Part shown: piece by piece, positions 7,719 to 15,238 of the stretch
How the letters are laid out: each line of letters opens with the position of its first letter
How positions within the stretch are numbered: position 1 is the first letter of the stretch
Assembly (NCBI GenBank): GCA_047638695.1
Contig: JBLINY010000057.1
Coordinates: forward strand, 1 to 28,476
Source: JAHECQ01 sp047638695
Lineage (GTDB): Bacteria > Actinomycetota > Acidimicrobiia > Acidimicrobiales > SZUA-35
DNA: 28,476 nt
Direction: 5' to 3'
Position numbers and translations under genes: made by a program
The notes under the pieces: generated by a model
Seen by the model: only the letters and a program-made list of their open reading frames with translations
The model's database searches: none
Told to the model about the DNA's origin: nothing

Positions 7719-10022
7719 TTGCCCGATCAGTCCGCTATTCCGAATGCGGCGCTCGCTACCGATGTGCTTACTCCTTCAGAGTCGGGCCCTCATCTCGAGC
7801 TGCCGTTCGACCCACCGCTCTCGCCGGTGATCGACCTCGAGCCACTCATCGGCCTCGCGCCCGGTCGCAGGTCAGATTCGGCGATCGACGGCATCGCTGT
7901 TTCCACGGTCAATCCGGAAACTGGTCGGGCGCACATCGTCTATGTCAGTGAAAATCTGGCTGCTCTGTTGGGATTTCGGCCCGATCAACTGCTGGGTCGC
8001 GGACCCGAGGCGCTGTTCGCTCTGGAGACACCAGCCGTCCAACTCGATGCAGTGGCTGAGCTGGTTGAAGAAGGCAAGCAGGCAGTGGTGAAGCTTGGTC
8101 TCGCACACATCAGCGGCGCCACCATTTCAGTACAGGCGTCGTTCCTCGAACTGCCATCGTTGGCCGATGGATGGCCCTACTTCCTCGCCGTCTATCGAGA
8201 TCTCTCGACTGGAGAGAGCGAAGACCAACTCTTGGCCGACCAGTCGGCAATGCTCGAGGCGTTGGCCAGCGGTCACCACATCAACGATGTGCTTTCGCAA
8301 GTCGCGGCTCGTGTCGAGCATCAGGTAGAAGGCGGCTCGTGCTGGGTAGCGTTGGCCGACGGAACGGGCTTGCTCGAGCCGGTCATCACGAGTGGCCAAT
8401 CAGCGGAGCTCGTCGATGAGGTGCTGGCGAATCTCACGCATAGTGGGCACTGGTCCACACCGAGCTACGTACGGGCGGCCGATCTTCCCGATGCACTTGC
8501 CCTCAAGCTTCGGGTGCAGCAGATCGAGTCGCTGTGGATCTACCCGATCGCTGGCCCCGGATACGAACGTCGCGGTTTGTTGGCCGTCGCCCATGCATCC
8601 CGCCCCGGTCCCTCAAGCACCGAAGAACGAGTGCTGGCCCATCTGAGTCGAGTGGTGGCGGTCGCCGTCGATCGGAACGTCGCCGAGTCGAGCCTGGCGC
8701 ACCAAGCGCTACACGACCCGCTGACACAGCTGCCAAATCGTGCGCTCATTGTCGACCGCCTCGAGCAGGCCGTTGCCCGTCTGGGCCGCGATCCCAACCG
8801 TCTCGCTGTCCTTCTTGTAGACGTCGACCGATTCAAGTCGCTGAACGATTCGTGGGGAGCCGAGGTGGGCGACGAGGTGCTCATCGAGGTCTCCCGTCGT
8901 TTGCGCCGCTCGGTGCGGCTTGGCGACACCGTTGGCCGTATAGGTGGCGACCAGTTCCTCGTACTTTGTGTCGCCAACGGCGACGGCGAGGCCGAGGCCA
9001 TGGCCGAGCGAGTGGTCAGTGCGGCTGGTGCCCCCGTCGCAGTGATGTCGGGCGAAGAGCTGCACATCACAGCATCCGTCGGGGTGGTGGTGCTCACCGA
9101 GTCGGGGCAGTCACCAGCATCGATTATCAGCAGCGCCGAGTCAGCGTTGGCCAGTGCCGTCGATGGCGGTCGCAGCCGGTACGCGGTCTTCGAGAAGGGT
9201 CTGCAACAGCAGGTCATTGTTCGCCACGAGGTTGAGCAAGCGCTCCACGTGGCCATCACTGAGGACGAGTTGGTGGTGCACTATCAACCGGTGGTCGAGG
9301 TCGCGACCGGCCGGATGGTCGGGGCCGAAGCCCTGATTCGCTGGGATCGCCCAGGACACGGCCTCCTGCCGCCCGCAGACTTCATCGAAATCGCCGAAGA
9401 CACCGGTTTGATTGTTCCGCTTGGAGCTTGGGTGATCGACGATGTGTGTCGTCGGTTGGCAGCATGGCCGGTCGGCGCCGACGGGGCCCGTCCAGTTATT
9501 TCGGTCAACCTCTCGGCCAGGCAACTGGCTGATTCAACACTGGTGCAGACGATCGTTGCCTCCCTCGAGCGGCATGGGGTGTCGACCGACTGGTTGGGCT
9601 TCGAGGTCACCGAATCGATGCGGGTCGAGGACGTCGAGGCCGCCTCAGCCACCTTGCGTCGACTTGCCGCGTTGGGCTGCAAGCTCTCGATCGACGACTT
9701 CGGTATTGGTTACGCCACACTCGACTACCTGCGGCGATTCTCGATGGCTGACACGATCAAGATCGATCGTTCGTTCGTCGACGGCCTCGGCGCCTCTCGG
9801 GAGGACACAGCGATCGTCACCGCTTCGCTGGCGCTGGCCTCCTCACTGGGGCTCTCGGTGGTGGCCGAGGGTGTGGAAACGGTGAGCCAGTACGCACACC
9901 TGGCCGACCTCGGATGTGAGTTCGCTCAGGGCTACCTTCTCAGCCGACCAGTGCCGCTTGAAGACGTCTACGAACTTTGGGCCCGCAGGCAGCTGATCCT
10001 GCCGCCATCCACCGTCGGTTAA
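7719..10022 (+). CDS. PAS-GAF-GGDEF-EAL protein, predicted cyclic-di-GMP phosphodiesterase
   Basis: The 767-aa protein has a PAS-like sensor (about 50-165), a GAF-like domain (about 185-330), GGDEF (about 335-490) and EAL (about 505-750). The GGDEF signature reads GGDQF (409-413): the Glu normally used for metal binding and catalysis is Gln, so cyclase activity is probably lost or reduced. The EAL site looks intact: E537 in AEALIRW, NLSARQ, FEVTES, DDFGIGYATLDYLRRF, TIKIDRSFV, VVAEGVET and QGYLLSRPVP supply the known metal and catalytic residues. The net prediction is hydrolysis of c-di-GMP to pGpG, with GGDEF as a possible regulatory domain. No membrane segment is seen. The start is TTG 7719 without a clear ribosome site; GTG 7764 is an alternative. 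It stands alone on the plus strand. Confidence 0.93.
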   Translation: MPDQSAIPNAALATDVLTPSESGPHLELPFDPPLSPVIDLEPLIGLAPGRRSDSAIDGIAVSTVNPETGRAHIVYVSENLAALLGFRPDQLLGRGPEALFALETPAVQLDAVAELVEEGKQAVVKLGLAHISGATISVQASFLELPSLADGWPYFLAVYRDLSTGESEDQLLADQSAMLEALASGHHINDVLSQVAARVEHQVEGGSCWVALADGTGLLEPVITSGQSAELVDEVLANLTHSGHWSTPSYVRAADLPDALALKLRVQQIESLWIYPIAGPGYERRGLLAVAHASRPGPSSTEERVLAHLSRVVAVAVDRNVAESSLAHQALHDPLTQLPNRALIVDRLEQAVARLGRDPNRLAVLLVDVDRFKSLNDSWGAEVGDEVLIEVSRRLRRSVRLGDTVGRIGGDQFLVLCVANGDGEAEAMAERVVSAAGAPVAVMSGEELHITASVGVVVLTESGQSPASIISSAESALASAVDGGRSRYAVFEKGLQQQVIVRHEVEQALHVAITEDELVVHYQPVVEVATGRMVGAEALIRWDRPGHGLLPPADFIEIAEDTGLIVPLGAWVIDDVCRRLAAWPVGADGARPVISVNLSARQLADSTLVQTIVASLERHGVSTDWLGFEVTESMRVEDVEAASATLRRLAALGCKLSIDDFGIGYATLDYLRRFSMADTIKIDRSFVDGLGASREDTAIVTASLALASSLGLSVVAEGVETVSQYAHLADLGCEFAQGYLLSRPVPLEDVYELWARRQLILPPSTVG

Positions 10023-10070
10023 GGCGACTGGCCAGGGAGCGTCAGGGCGTGAGCGACGCAGCGGCCAACT

Positions 10071-11222
10071 TTACGTCGGCTTCGCCATCACGTGCACGAC
10101 ACAAATGGCGCCGATTCCGACCATGTGGGCTGCGCCAAGGCGGGCGTTCGGTTGTTGGCGCGTCCCGGCCTCGCCCCGTAGCTGGCGGGCCACCTCAGCC
10201 ACCTGGCCCGCACCGGTTGGCCCGATCGGGTGACCCATGGACAGGAGGCCGCCCGAAGGGCTTAGGGCACAGCGGCCACCAATGTCGAAGGCACCCGCAG
10301 CTATCAGCGATGCTGCCTCGCCGGGTTCACAAAGCCCAAGCGCCTCGGTGTAGAGCAGCTCTTCGATGCTGAACGCATCGTGGACCTCGAGCACATCGAT
10401 GTCACGCGGATCGACTCCTGCGCGATCGAAGGCCAAGTTGGCTGTCTCGGCGGTGAGTGCAGCGTCGATACCTTCCCCCGGACCATAGAGTCGCTCGGAT
10501 CGGGTGGCCGAGGACAACACGCGAACGGCGCGGGTTCGATCGATGCCGAGCCGATCGATGGCATCACCCGAAGCGACGATCACGGCTGCGGCACCTTCGC
10601 CGACCGGACAGCACTGGAGCCTGGTCATCGAACCCGAGATGGGCTCGGCCAGGATCTCCTCCATCGTTCGTTCCTTCTGCCGCTGGGCGAAGGGGTTGAG
10701 CGACCCATTCCGATGGTTCTTCAGCGCGACCCTGGCCACGTCTTCGGCGGCAACGCCGTGGGCGCTCATGTACTCCGACGCCAGTAGGGCAAAGTGGGTG
10801 AACGGGACAATGGCACCGCCCTCGAGGTTCTCGATCCCTGCTTGGCCTGGCGCAGCTCCGAGACCGCCGCGGGGTTTGTCGACGCCTATCGCCAAGACCA
10901 CATCGCTCTGGCCTGATGCCACATCGAGGCAGGCCTGCGCCACGGCCGTTGATCCTGATGCCGACGCGTTCTCGACCTGGGCCATTGGTATGCCCGTTGA
11001 TCCGAGTCGGCTCAGCATGATCCGGCTCGACCCCATACCCAACAGGGCCGTACCCGTGTAGGCGCTCTCGACGTCGGTCCATCCAATACCAGCGTCGCTG
11101 AGTGCCTCGCGTACCGCCGTAAGCCCAAGCTCGACGTAGGTGGTTGCCGACTTGCGTTGGTATCGGTGGAGGCCAATCCCCACCACAAAAGTCTCTCGTT
11201 CGGCCAACAGGTTACGTGTCAT
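10071..11222 (-). CDS. Thiolase-fold protein (SCP2/Ltp2-like) lacking the nucleophilic Cys
   Basis: The 383-aa protein has the two-halved thiolase fold of the SCP2/lipid-transfer branch. Thiolases of this branch use a Cys in a CxS/TGS loop; here the loop reads ENASASGSTA with Ser87 (TCG codon) where the Cys should be. Other signatures are kept: HDAFSIEELLYTEALGL, GGLLSMGHPIGPTGAGQVAE, and a C-terminal VGIGAICVVHVM. Its ATG overlaps the stop of the upstream DUF35 gene by one base (TGATG), so the two are coupled and probably form a complex. Known thiolase/DUF35 pairs include BbsA/BbsB-type thiolases and steroid side-chain retro-aldolases (Ltp2 with the ChsH2 DUF35 domain). Without the Cys, ordinary acyl transfer is unlikely; an aldolase-like or scaffold role is inferred. 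Confidence 0.85.
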   Translation of the reverse strand: MTRNLLAERETFVVGIGLHRYQRKSATTYVELGLTAVREALSDAGIGWTDVESAYTGTALLGMGSSRIMLSRLGSTGIPMAQVENASASGSTAVAQACLDVASGQSDVVLAIGVDKPRGGLGAAPGQAGIENLEGGAIVPFTHFALLASEYMSAHGVAAEDVARVALKNHRNGSLNPFAQRQKERTMEEILAEPISGSMTRLQCCPVGEGAAAVIVASGDAIDRLGIDRTRAVRVLSSATRSERLYGPGEGIDAALTAETANLAFDRAGVDPRDIDVLEVHDAFSIEELLYTEALGLCEPGEAASLIAAGAFDIGGRCALSPSGGLLSMGHPIGPTGAGQVAEVARQLRGEAGTRQQPNARLGAAHMVGIGAICVVHVMAKPT

Positions 11223-11662
11223 CAGCTTGCCTCTCCTTCGCTCAGTTCGAATCCGTGGCTCAGCTCGAAACGGAGCTCGACCGTGTTGTTGCCGTTGTCG
11301 TCGGTGCCCGTGACTTCTGAGACGCCGACTACTCGTGAGCCCACCGTCGTCGCCTCGGTATCGCCGACCAGCACCGCCTTCAGTGTTGGCCCGGCATCGA
11401 GCACGATGATGGCGACCGTGAAGGGTGTCGTTGGAGTGTCAGCGTGATGTCGATGCACCTGGGCGATCGCGTGCACCAGGCCACTTGCCTCCAAGTCGCA
11501 TGCGGTCAACTGGTCAGCCGGTGCGCCGCATTGTTCGCAGCCGTAGGGATCGGGTGGGAACGCAACTCGTTCGCATCGGACACAGCGGTGACCGATCAAG
11601 ATGGGTGGGGGTCCGATCCGCATCAGCCGAGGGAATCTGGCCACAGTCGTTGGAGGTGTCAC
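11222..11662 (-). CDS. DUF35 zinc-ribbon/OB-fold partner of the thiolase-fold protein
   Basis: This protein of about 146 aa has the DUF35 layout: a rubredoxin-like zinc ribbon, CVRC then CEQC about 18 residues on, followed by an OB-fold (GLVHAIAQVHR, FTVAIIVLDAGPTLKAVLVG). DUF35 proteins bind acyl-CoA enzymes of the thiolase family and are needed for their activity or stability. The start is not settled: the frame is open back to GTG 11740, exactly abutting the divergent CoA-transferase ATG, but the first 26 residues of that form look non-conserved. GTG 11662 gives the usual family length and leaves 78 bp for promoters; neither has a good ribosome site. It is the first gene of a two-gene unit with the thiolase-fold protein. 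Confidence 0.85.
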   Translation of the reverse strand: MTPPTTVARFPRLMRIGPPPILIGHRCVRCERVAFPPDPYGCEQCGAPADQLTACDLEASGLVHAIAQVHRHHADTPTTPFTVAIIVLDAGPTLKAVLVGDTEATTVGSRVVGVSEVTGTDDNGNNTVELRFELSHGFELSEGEAS

Positions 11663-11728
11663 GGTTCGAGTTTGTCGGTCATGACCACCGGCCGTCCACC
11701 CGCCGCTGGCCCAGCGTCTGCCGCTTGC

Positions 11729-11734
11729 TAGCTT
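11729..11734 (+). promoter_or_regulatory. Predicted -10 box for leaderless CoA-transferase mRNA
   Basis: TAGCTT matches TANNNT and is followed by 6 nt and then the ATG at 11741. There is no room for a Shine-Dalgarno site, so transcription would begin at or next to the start codon. No convincing -35 box is visible. Confidence 0.5.
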
Positions 11735-11740
11735 TCCCAC

Positions 11741-12961
11741 ATGACACCTGTGCTCGAAGGTCTTCGTATCGTTGAAGGTTCGGCGTTTGTCGCCGCCCCC
11801 CTGGGGGGAATGACGCTTGCCCAGCTCGGCGCCGACGTCATCCGGTTCGACAACATCGGCGGCGGCCTCGACTACAACCGCTGGCCCGTCACCAAAGAGG
11901 GTGTCAGCCTGTTTTGGACCGGGCTCAACAAGGCCAAACGATCGATTCAGGTCGATCTACGCAGCCCCGAGGGCCGCGAACTCATTGCCAATCTCATCAC
12001 CGCGCCAGGGCCTGATTGCGGCATCTTTCTCTCCAATTTCCCCGAGGGCGGTTGGCTCAGCGACGCTTCGTTGCGCGCCGATCGCGAAGACCTGATCTAC
12101 ATGAACATCATCGGCAACCCTGATGAGTCGACAGCCGTCGATTACACGGTGAACCCAGCTTCGGGCTTCGCCATGGCCACGGGCCCGACCGGGTCGAGCA
12201 TGCCGACCAACCATGTGCTGCCGGCATGGGACACCGCAACTGGTCTCACTACCGCCCTCGGCCTTCTGGCGGCCGAGCGCTACCGCACCCGCACCGGTGT
12301 TGGGCAGTTGGTGAAGATCTCGCTCACTGATGTCGCGTTCGCCATGGTGTCGAATCTCGGATACCTCGCTCAGGCCCAGCTGCTGCGTGAAGACCGGGTC
12401 TCGGTTGGCAACGATCTGTACGGCGCCTTCGGTCGCGATTTCCCAACCCGCGACGAGCGGCGGGTGATGGTTGTCGCTATCAGCGGTCGGCAATGGCAAA
12501 GCCTGGTTGACGCCACCCAGATCGGCGAGCACCTTCCGGCCATCGAGAAGGCACTCGGTCTCGATCTGAGCAAAGAGGGCGACCGCTACCAGGCCCGCGA
12601 TGCTATTGCCGCCTTCATTGCGCCCTTCATCGCCCGCCACGACTTGGTCGATCTTCGCTCCATCTTCGACCAGCACGGCGTGTGTTGGGGCCCGTACCAG
12701 TCGTTCCTCCAACTCGTCGAGGAGGATCCCCGCTGCTCGACGCAGAACCCGATGTTCGCCATGGTCGATCAGCCCGGTGTTGGGCGCGTGCTGGCTCCGC
12801 GTACGCCGCTCGACTATCGAGAGATCGACCGGAACTCACCAGCGCCGGCCCCCAGGCTGGGTCAGCACACCGAGGAGATCCTGCTCGAGGTCCTGAACCT
12901 GTCGGCCCACGACGTGGGTCTGCTGCACGACAACGGCATCGTCGCTGGGCCAGCCGAATGA
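11741..12961 (+). CDS. Family III CoA-transferase, 2-methylfumaryl-CoA isomerase-like
   Basis: The 406-aa protein belongs to the CaiB/BaiF family III CoA-transferases. The presumed aspartyl-CoA-forming residue is D164 in HVLPAWDTATG. The N-terminal block VEGSAFVAAPLGGMTLAQLG followed by IGGGLDYNRWPVT closely resembles, from memory, mesaconyl-CoA C1-C4 CoA transferase (Mct) of the 3-hydroxypropionate bicycle, an intramolecular CoA transfer from the C1 to the C4 carboxylate of mesaconate. Later blocks (LYGAFGRDF, CSTQNPMFAMVDQPG, PRLGQHTEEILLEVL) are typical of the family. The family is certain; the mesaconyl specificity is inference. The gene overlaps the next, an alpha/beta hydrolase, by ATGA. 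It diverges from the DUF35/thiolase pair, suggesting a shared CoA-ester pathway. Confidence 0.88.
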   Translation: MTPVLEGLRIVEGSAFVAAPLGGMTLAQLGADVIRFDNIGGGLDYNRWPVTKEGVSLFWTGLNKAKRSIQVDLRSPEGRELIANLITAPGPDCGIFLSNFPEGGWLSDASLRADREDLIYMNIIGNPDESTAVDYTVNPASGFAMATGPTGSSMPTNHVLPAWDTATGLTTALGLLAAERYRTRTGVGQLVKISLTDVAFAMVSNLGYLAQAQLLREDRVSVGNDLYGAFGRDFPTRDERRVMVVAISGRQWQSLVDATQIGEHLPAIEKALGLDLSKEGDRYQARDAIAAFIAPFIARHDLVDLRSIFDQHGVCWGPYQSFLQLVEEDPRCSTQNPMFAMVDQPGVGRVLAPRTPLDYREIDRNSPAPAPRLGQHTEEILLEVLNLSAHDVGLLHDNGIVAGPAE

Positions 12962-13815
12962 CGGGCTGGACCTGGCAGACCGGCTCTGTCATTTCGAGCG
13001 GTGAGGGGATCTATTGGGAGCTATCGGGCGAGCATGGCGAGGTCGTGGTGCTCACTCACGGAGCGGGCGGCAGTCATGCCGTGTGGTTCCAGCAGGTGCC
13101 AGAACTGGTCGCCGCTGGCTATCGCGTTCTGACCTGGGACAGCCGAGGCTTTGGCAAGAGCACATTCCGATCGGGTTCTCTCGGTGCCGTCGAGGCGGCC
13201 GCTGACCTCGGTGTCGTTCTCGACAACCTTGACTCCCTCGGTCTTCTGAACGCGGACGACCCCGTGCACCTGGTCGGACAGTCGATGGGCGGCTGGTACG
13301 TCACCGAGTTCGCGATCGCCAACCCCGATCGAATCCGATCGCTGGCCCTGTGCGACACGATTGGCTCGGTTTATACCGACGAGCTTCGCCAAGTTCTGGC
13401 CGACTTTCGGGCTCGAGGCGGGCTCGGTGGTGGTGGAGCGCCGCGGGGCGGCACCCTGCTTGCTGCCAGCGAGGCCGACGAGACCACGGCCTTCCTGTAC
13501 CAACAGCTCGGTACCTTTCACTCGCCGCCCCTCGAGGAGGTCGGTCGAGTGCTGGCCGGCGCCGAGCATGCTCCCAGCGAGGTTTCGGCTCTCGGGGTGC
13601 CCGTTTTGGTGCTCGCAGGCGACCGCGACCCAATCTTCCCTCCCGGCCCGCTCAAGAACATGGCCAGTCTGATCAGCGGCTCGACCTGGGTTGAGATCGC
13701 TGATGCCGGCCACTCTCCCTACTTTGAGCAGCCAGCGGCCTTCAACGCCGCTCTCCTTACGTTTCTTGGGTCTGCCACTCCTGGGTCTGCCGCTCTTGGG
13801 CCTGACACAGACTGA
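12958..13815 (+). CDS. Alpha/beta hydrolase
   Basis: The 285-aa hydrolase has the oxyanion motif THGAGGSH (33-40), the nucleophile elbow GQSMGG with S109, a catalytic acid D222 or D224 in LAGDRDPIFPP, and H252 in DAGHSPYFE, giving a full triad. It has a short lid between residues about 140 and 205 with a Gly-rich stretch (RGGLGGGG). The start ATG at 12958 overlaps the CoA-transferase stop by 4 bp, which picks this start over longer frames running back into that gene. The last 15 residues are low-complexity, encoded by a short direct repeat (about 13770-13800). The substrate is unknown; hydrolysis of a CoA ester or lactone of the neighbouring pathway is a guess. Its TGA abuts the Nudix stop within the palindrome TGATCA. 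Confidence 0.9.
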   Translation: MTGWTWQTGSVISSGEGIYWELSGEHGEVVVLTHGAGGSHAVWFQQVPELVAAGYRVLTWDSRGFGKSTFRSGSLGAVEAAADLGVVLDNLDSLGLLNADDPVHLVGQSMGGWYVTEFAIANPDRIRSLALCDTIGSVYTDELRQVLADFRARGGLGGGGAPRGGTLLAASEADETTAFLYQQLGTFHSPPLEEVGRVLAGAEHAPSEVSALGVPVLVLAGDRDPIFPPGPLKNMASLISGSTWVEIADAGHSPYFEQPAAFNAALLTFLGSATPGSAALGPDTD

Positions 13816-14283
13816 TCAGGCGATGACGGCATGGGGGTGATCGATCCAGGCATCGGCGAGGCGTTCGTCGTGGTTGGACATCCAGCTCAGTCCGGCAGCA
13901 TCGGCTTTGGTGAACCACCCGACATCAATTGTCTCGGCGCTTAGACCCTCGTCGCCGCCGATGACCTTGGCCTCGAAGCACATCGCGACCGTCTGATGAG
14001 TGTTGCCGTCGGCGTAACGAATGATCCGGTCGGGCGATGTATAGATGCCGGTCAGCCGAATGACTTCAACCACGAGACCAGTTTCTTCACGTACCTCACG
14101 ACAGCAGGCCTCGGAGGCGCTTTCGCCCGGGTCCATCCCGCCGCCCGGAAGACACCACAGCCCGTTGTCGGTGCGCTGCGTTAGCAGCACCTTGTCGTGT
14201 GCGGCGTCGAAGACGACGGCGGCGCAGCCAACTCTCAGGGTCGCCGTCGAGCCAATACGTTCACCAAAGAGAATCTCTGCCAC
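13816..14283 (-). CDS. Nudix hydrolase
   Basis: This protein of about 155 aa carries a complete Nudix box, GGMDPGESASEACCREVREETGLV read in sections: G, five residues, E, seven residues, REVREETG. The preceding strand WCLPGGG is typical. Nudix enzymes hydrolyse nucleoside diphosphates linked to another group; the actual substrate cannot be told. The C-terminal part (TIDVGWFTKADAAGL) is a family-typical edge strand. GTG 14283 is taken as the start; TTG 14301 is possible, but it falls inside a 17-bp tandem repeat. It is convergent with the hydrolase, with no bases between the stops, and divergent from the CysQ-like gene. Confidence 0.9.
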   Translation of the reverse strand: MAEILFGERIGSTATLRVGCAAVVFDAAHDKVLLTQRTDNGLWCLPGGGMDPGESASEACCREVREETGLVVEVIRLTGIYTSPDRIIRYADGNTHQTVAMCFEAKVIGGDEGLSAETIDVGWFTKADAAGLSWMSNHDERLADAWIDHPHAVIA

Positions 14284-14299
14284 CGAGTCAGTCTCGCCC

Positions 14300-14365
14300 A
14301 ACCGGCTGGTTCGTCCAACTGGCTGTTTCGTCCAACAGGTTGCTGTCTTACAGGCTGTTTCGTGT
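14300..14365. repeat. Degenerate 17-bp tandem repeat between divergent genes
   Basis: Two adjacent 17-bp units at 14300-14316 and 14317-14333 differ at two positions (AACCGGCTGGTTCGTCC and AACTGGCTGTTTCGTCC). A weaker third copy follows, then a fourth that keeps GGCTGTTTCGT near 14353-14363. The array fills the space between the Nudix and CysQ-like genes and may affect the starts or expression of either. Confidence 0.7.
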
Positions 14366-15209
14366 GGTTCTGGAAGTGCGGTCCAACGGCGGGGCTACCC
14401 TCACCAGCACGAACGATCATTCCGACTCCGACCCATCGCTATCCGACTCCGACGATTTCTCCGGTCTCGACGATCACCGGTTGGCGGCCATCCTTGCTGA
14501 CAAAGCAGGGCGAGCTCTGACGGCGCTGCGTGAGCAAGATCATCCTGGCGGCATCGATCCGTGGGACTTGCGGGATAAGGGTGACCAGTTGGCTCACAAC
14601 CTGCTGATGGCCGAGCTGGCCAGATATCGACCAAACGACATCGTCATGTCCGAGGAGGGCGCCGACGACCGTCGGCGCATGGGTGCTGCTCGAACCTGGA
14701 TTGTCGATCCCCTCGACGGCACCCACGACTATCCGTTTCTCGACTCGATCGAGTGGGCGGTCCATGTGGCGTTGGTCGAGGATCAGCGCCCCACGGCAGC
14801 AGCGGTTGCCGTCCCTGGCCTCGATCAGGTTTTCTGTACCGACAATGACGGGCCAGGCGAACCAACCGAACGCGATCAGCCGCTCATCATCAGTGGTCGC
14901 AGCAATGCCTATCTGGCATCGCAGGTGGCCGACGTGGTCGGCGGTCAGGTCACAGCCTGCGGCTCGTCGGGAGTCAAGGCCATGCTGGTTGTAAGTGGTG
15001 CTGTTGATGTCTACGTGCACGCCAGCGGGCTCTACGAGTGGGATGTTTGTGCCCCGGCTGCTGTTGCCCAGTCCCTTGGCATGGTGGTCACCGATCTCGG
15101 GGGTGACGAGATTCTGTACAACAAGAGTCAGCCGATTGTCCGCGGCCTTGTTGTTAGCCGACCCGAGTTCGCTGAAGTAACCCGCGAAACCCTCGACCGT
15201 CTGGTGTAA
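14364..15209 (+). CDS. cysQ: Inositol monophosphatase family protein, CysQ-like 3'(2'),5'-bisphosphate nucleotidase
   Basis: The product of about 281 aa belongs to the Mg-dependent, Li-sensitive phosphatase superfamily. It shows MSEEGADDRR, the metal motif WIVDPLDGTHDY, and the C-terminal YEWDVCAPAAVAQSLG. The pattern KGDQLAHNLLMAEL near the N-terminus and the ACGSSGVKAMLV block fit CysQ-type enzymes, which remove phosphate from phosphoadenosine phosphate made in sulfate assimilation. An inositol or histidinol phosphatase is the alternative. The first 25 residues (rich in Asp/Ser) are not conserved, and the start is uncertain: GTG 14364 and GTG 14376 both lie at the edge of the 17-bp repeat, and the frame stays open further upstream. 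The amidohydrolase begins 29 bp downstream on the same strand. Confidence 0.85.
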   Translation: MVLEVRSNGGATLTSTNDHSDSDPSLSDSDDFSGLDDHRLAAILADKAGRALTALREQDHPGGIDPWDLRDKGDQLAHNLLMAELARYRPNDIVMSEEGADDRRRMGAARTWIVDPLDGTHDYPFLDSIEWAVHVALVEDQRPTAAAVAVPGLDQVFCTDNDGPGEPTERDQPLIISGRSNAYLASQVADVVGGQVTACGSSGVKAMLVVSGAVDVYVHASGLYEWDVCAPAAVAQSLGMVVTDLGGDEILYNKSQPIVRGLVVSRPEFAEVTRETLDRLV

Positions 15210-15238
15210 GCACAACAACACGTCTAGACACCTTGGTC

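Noticed and set aside
12682..12957. Longer N-terminus for the alpha/beta hydrolase
   Set aside because: It would run 276 bp into the CoA-transferase gene; the ATGA overlap gives a family-like start.
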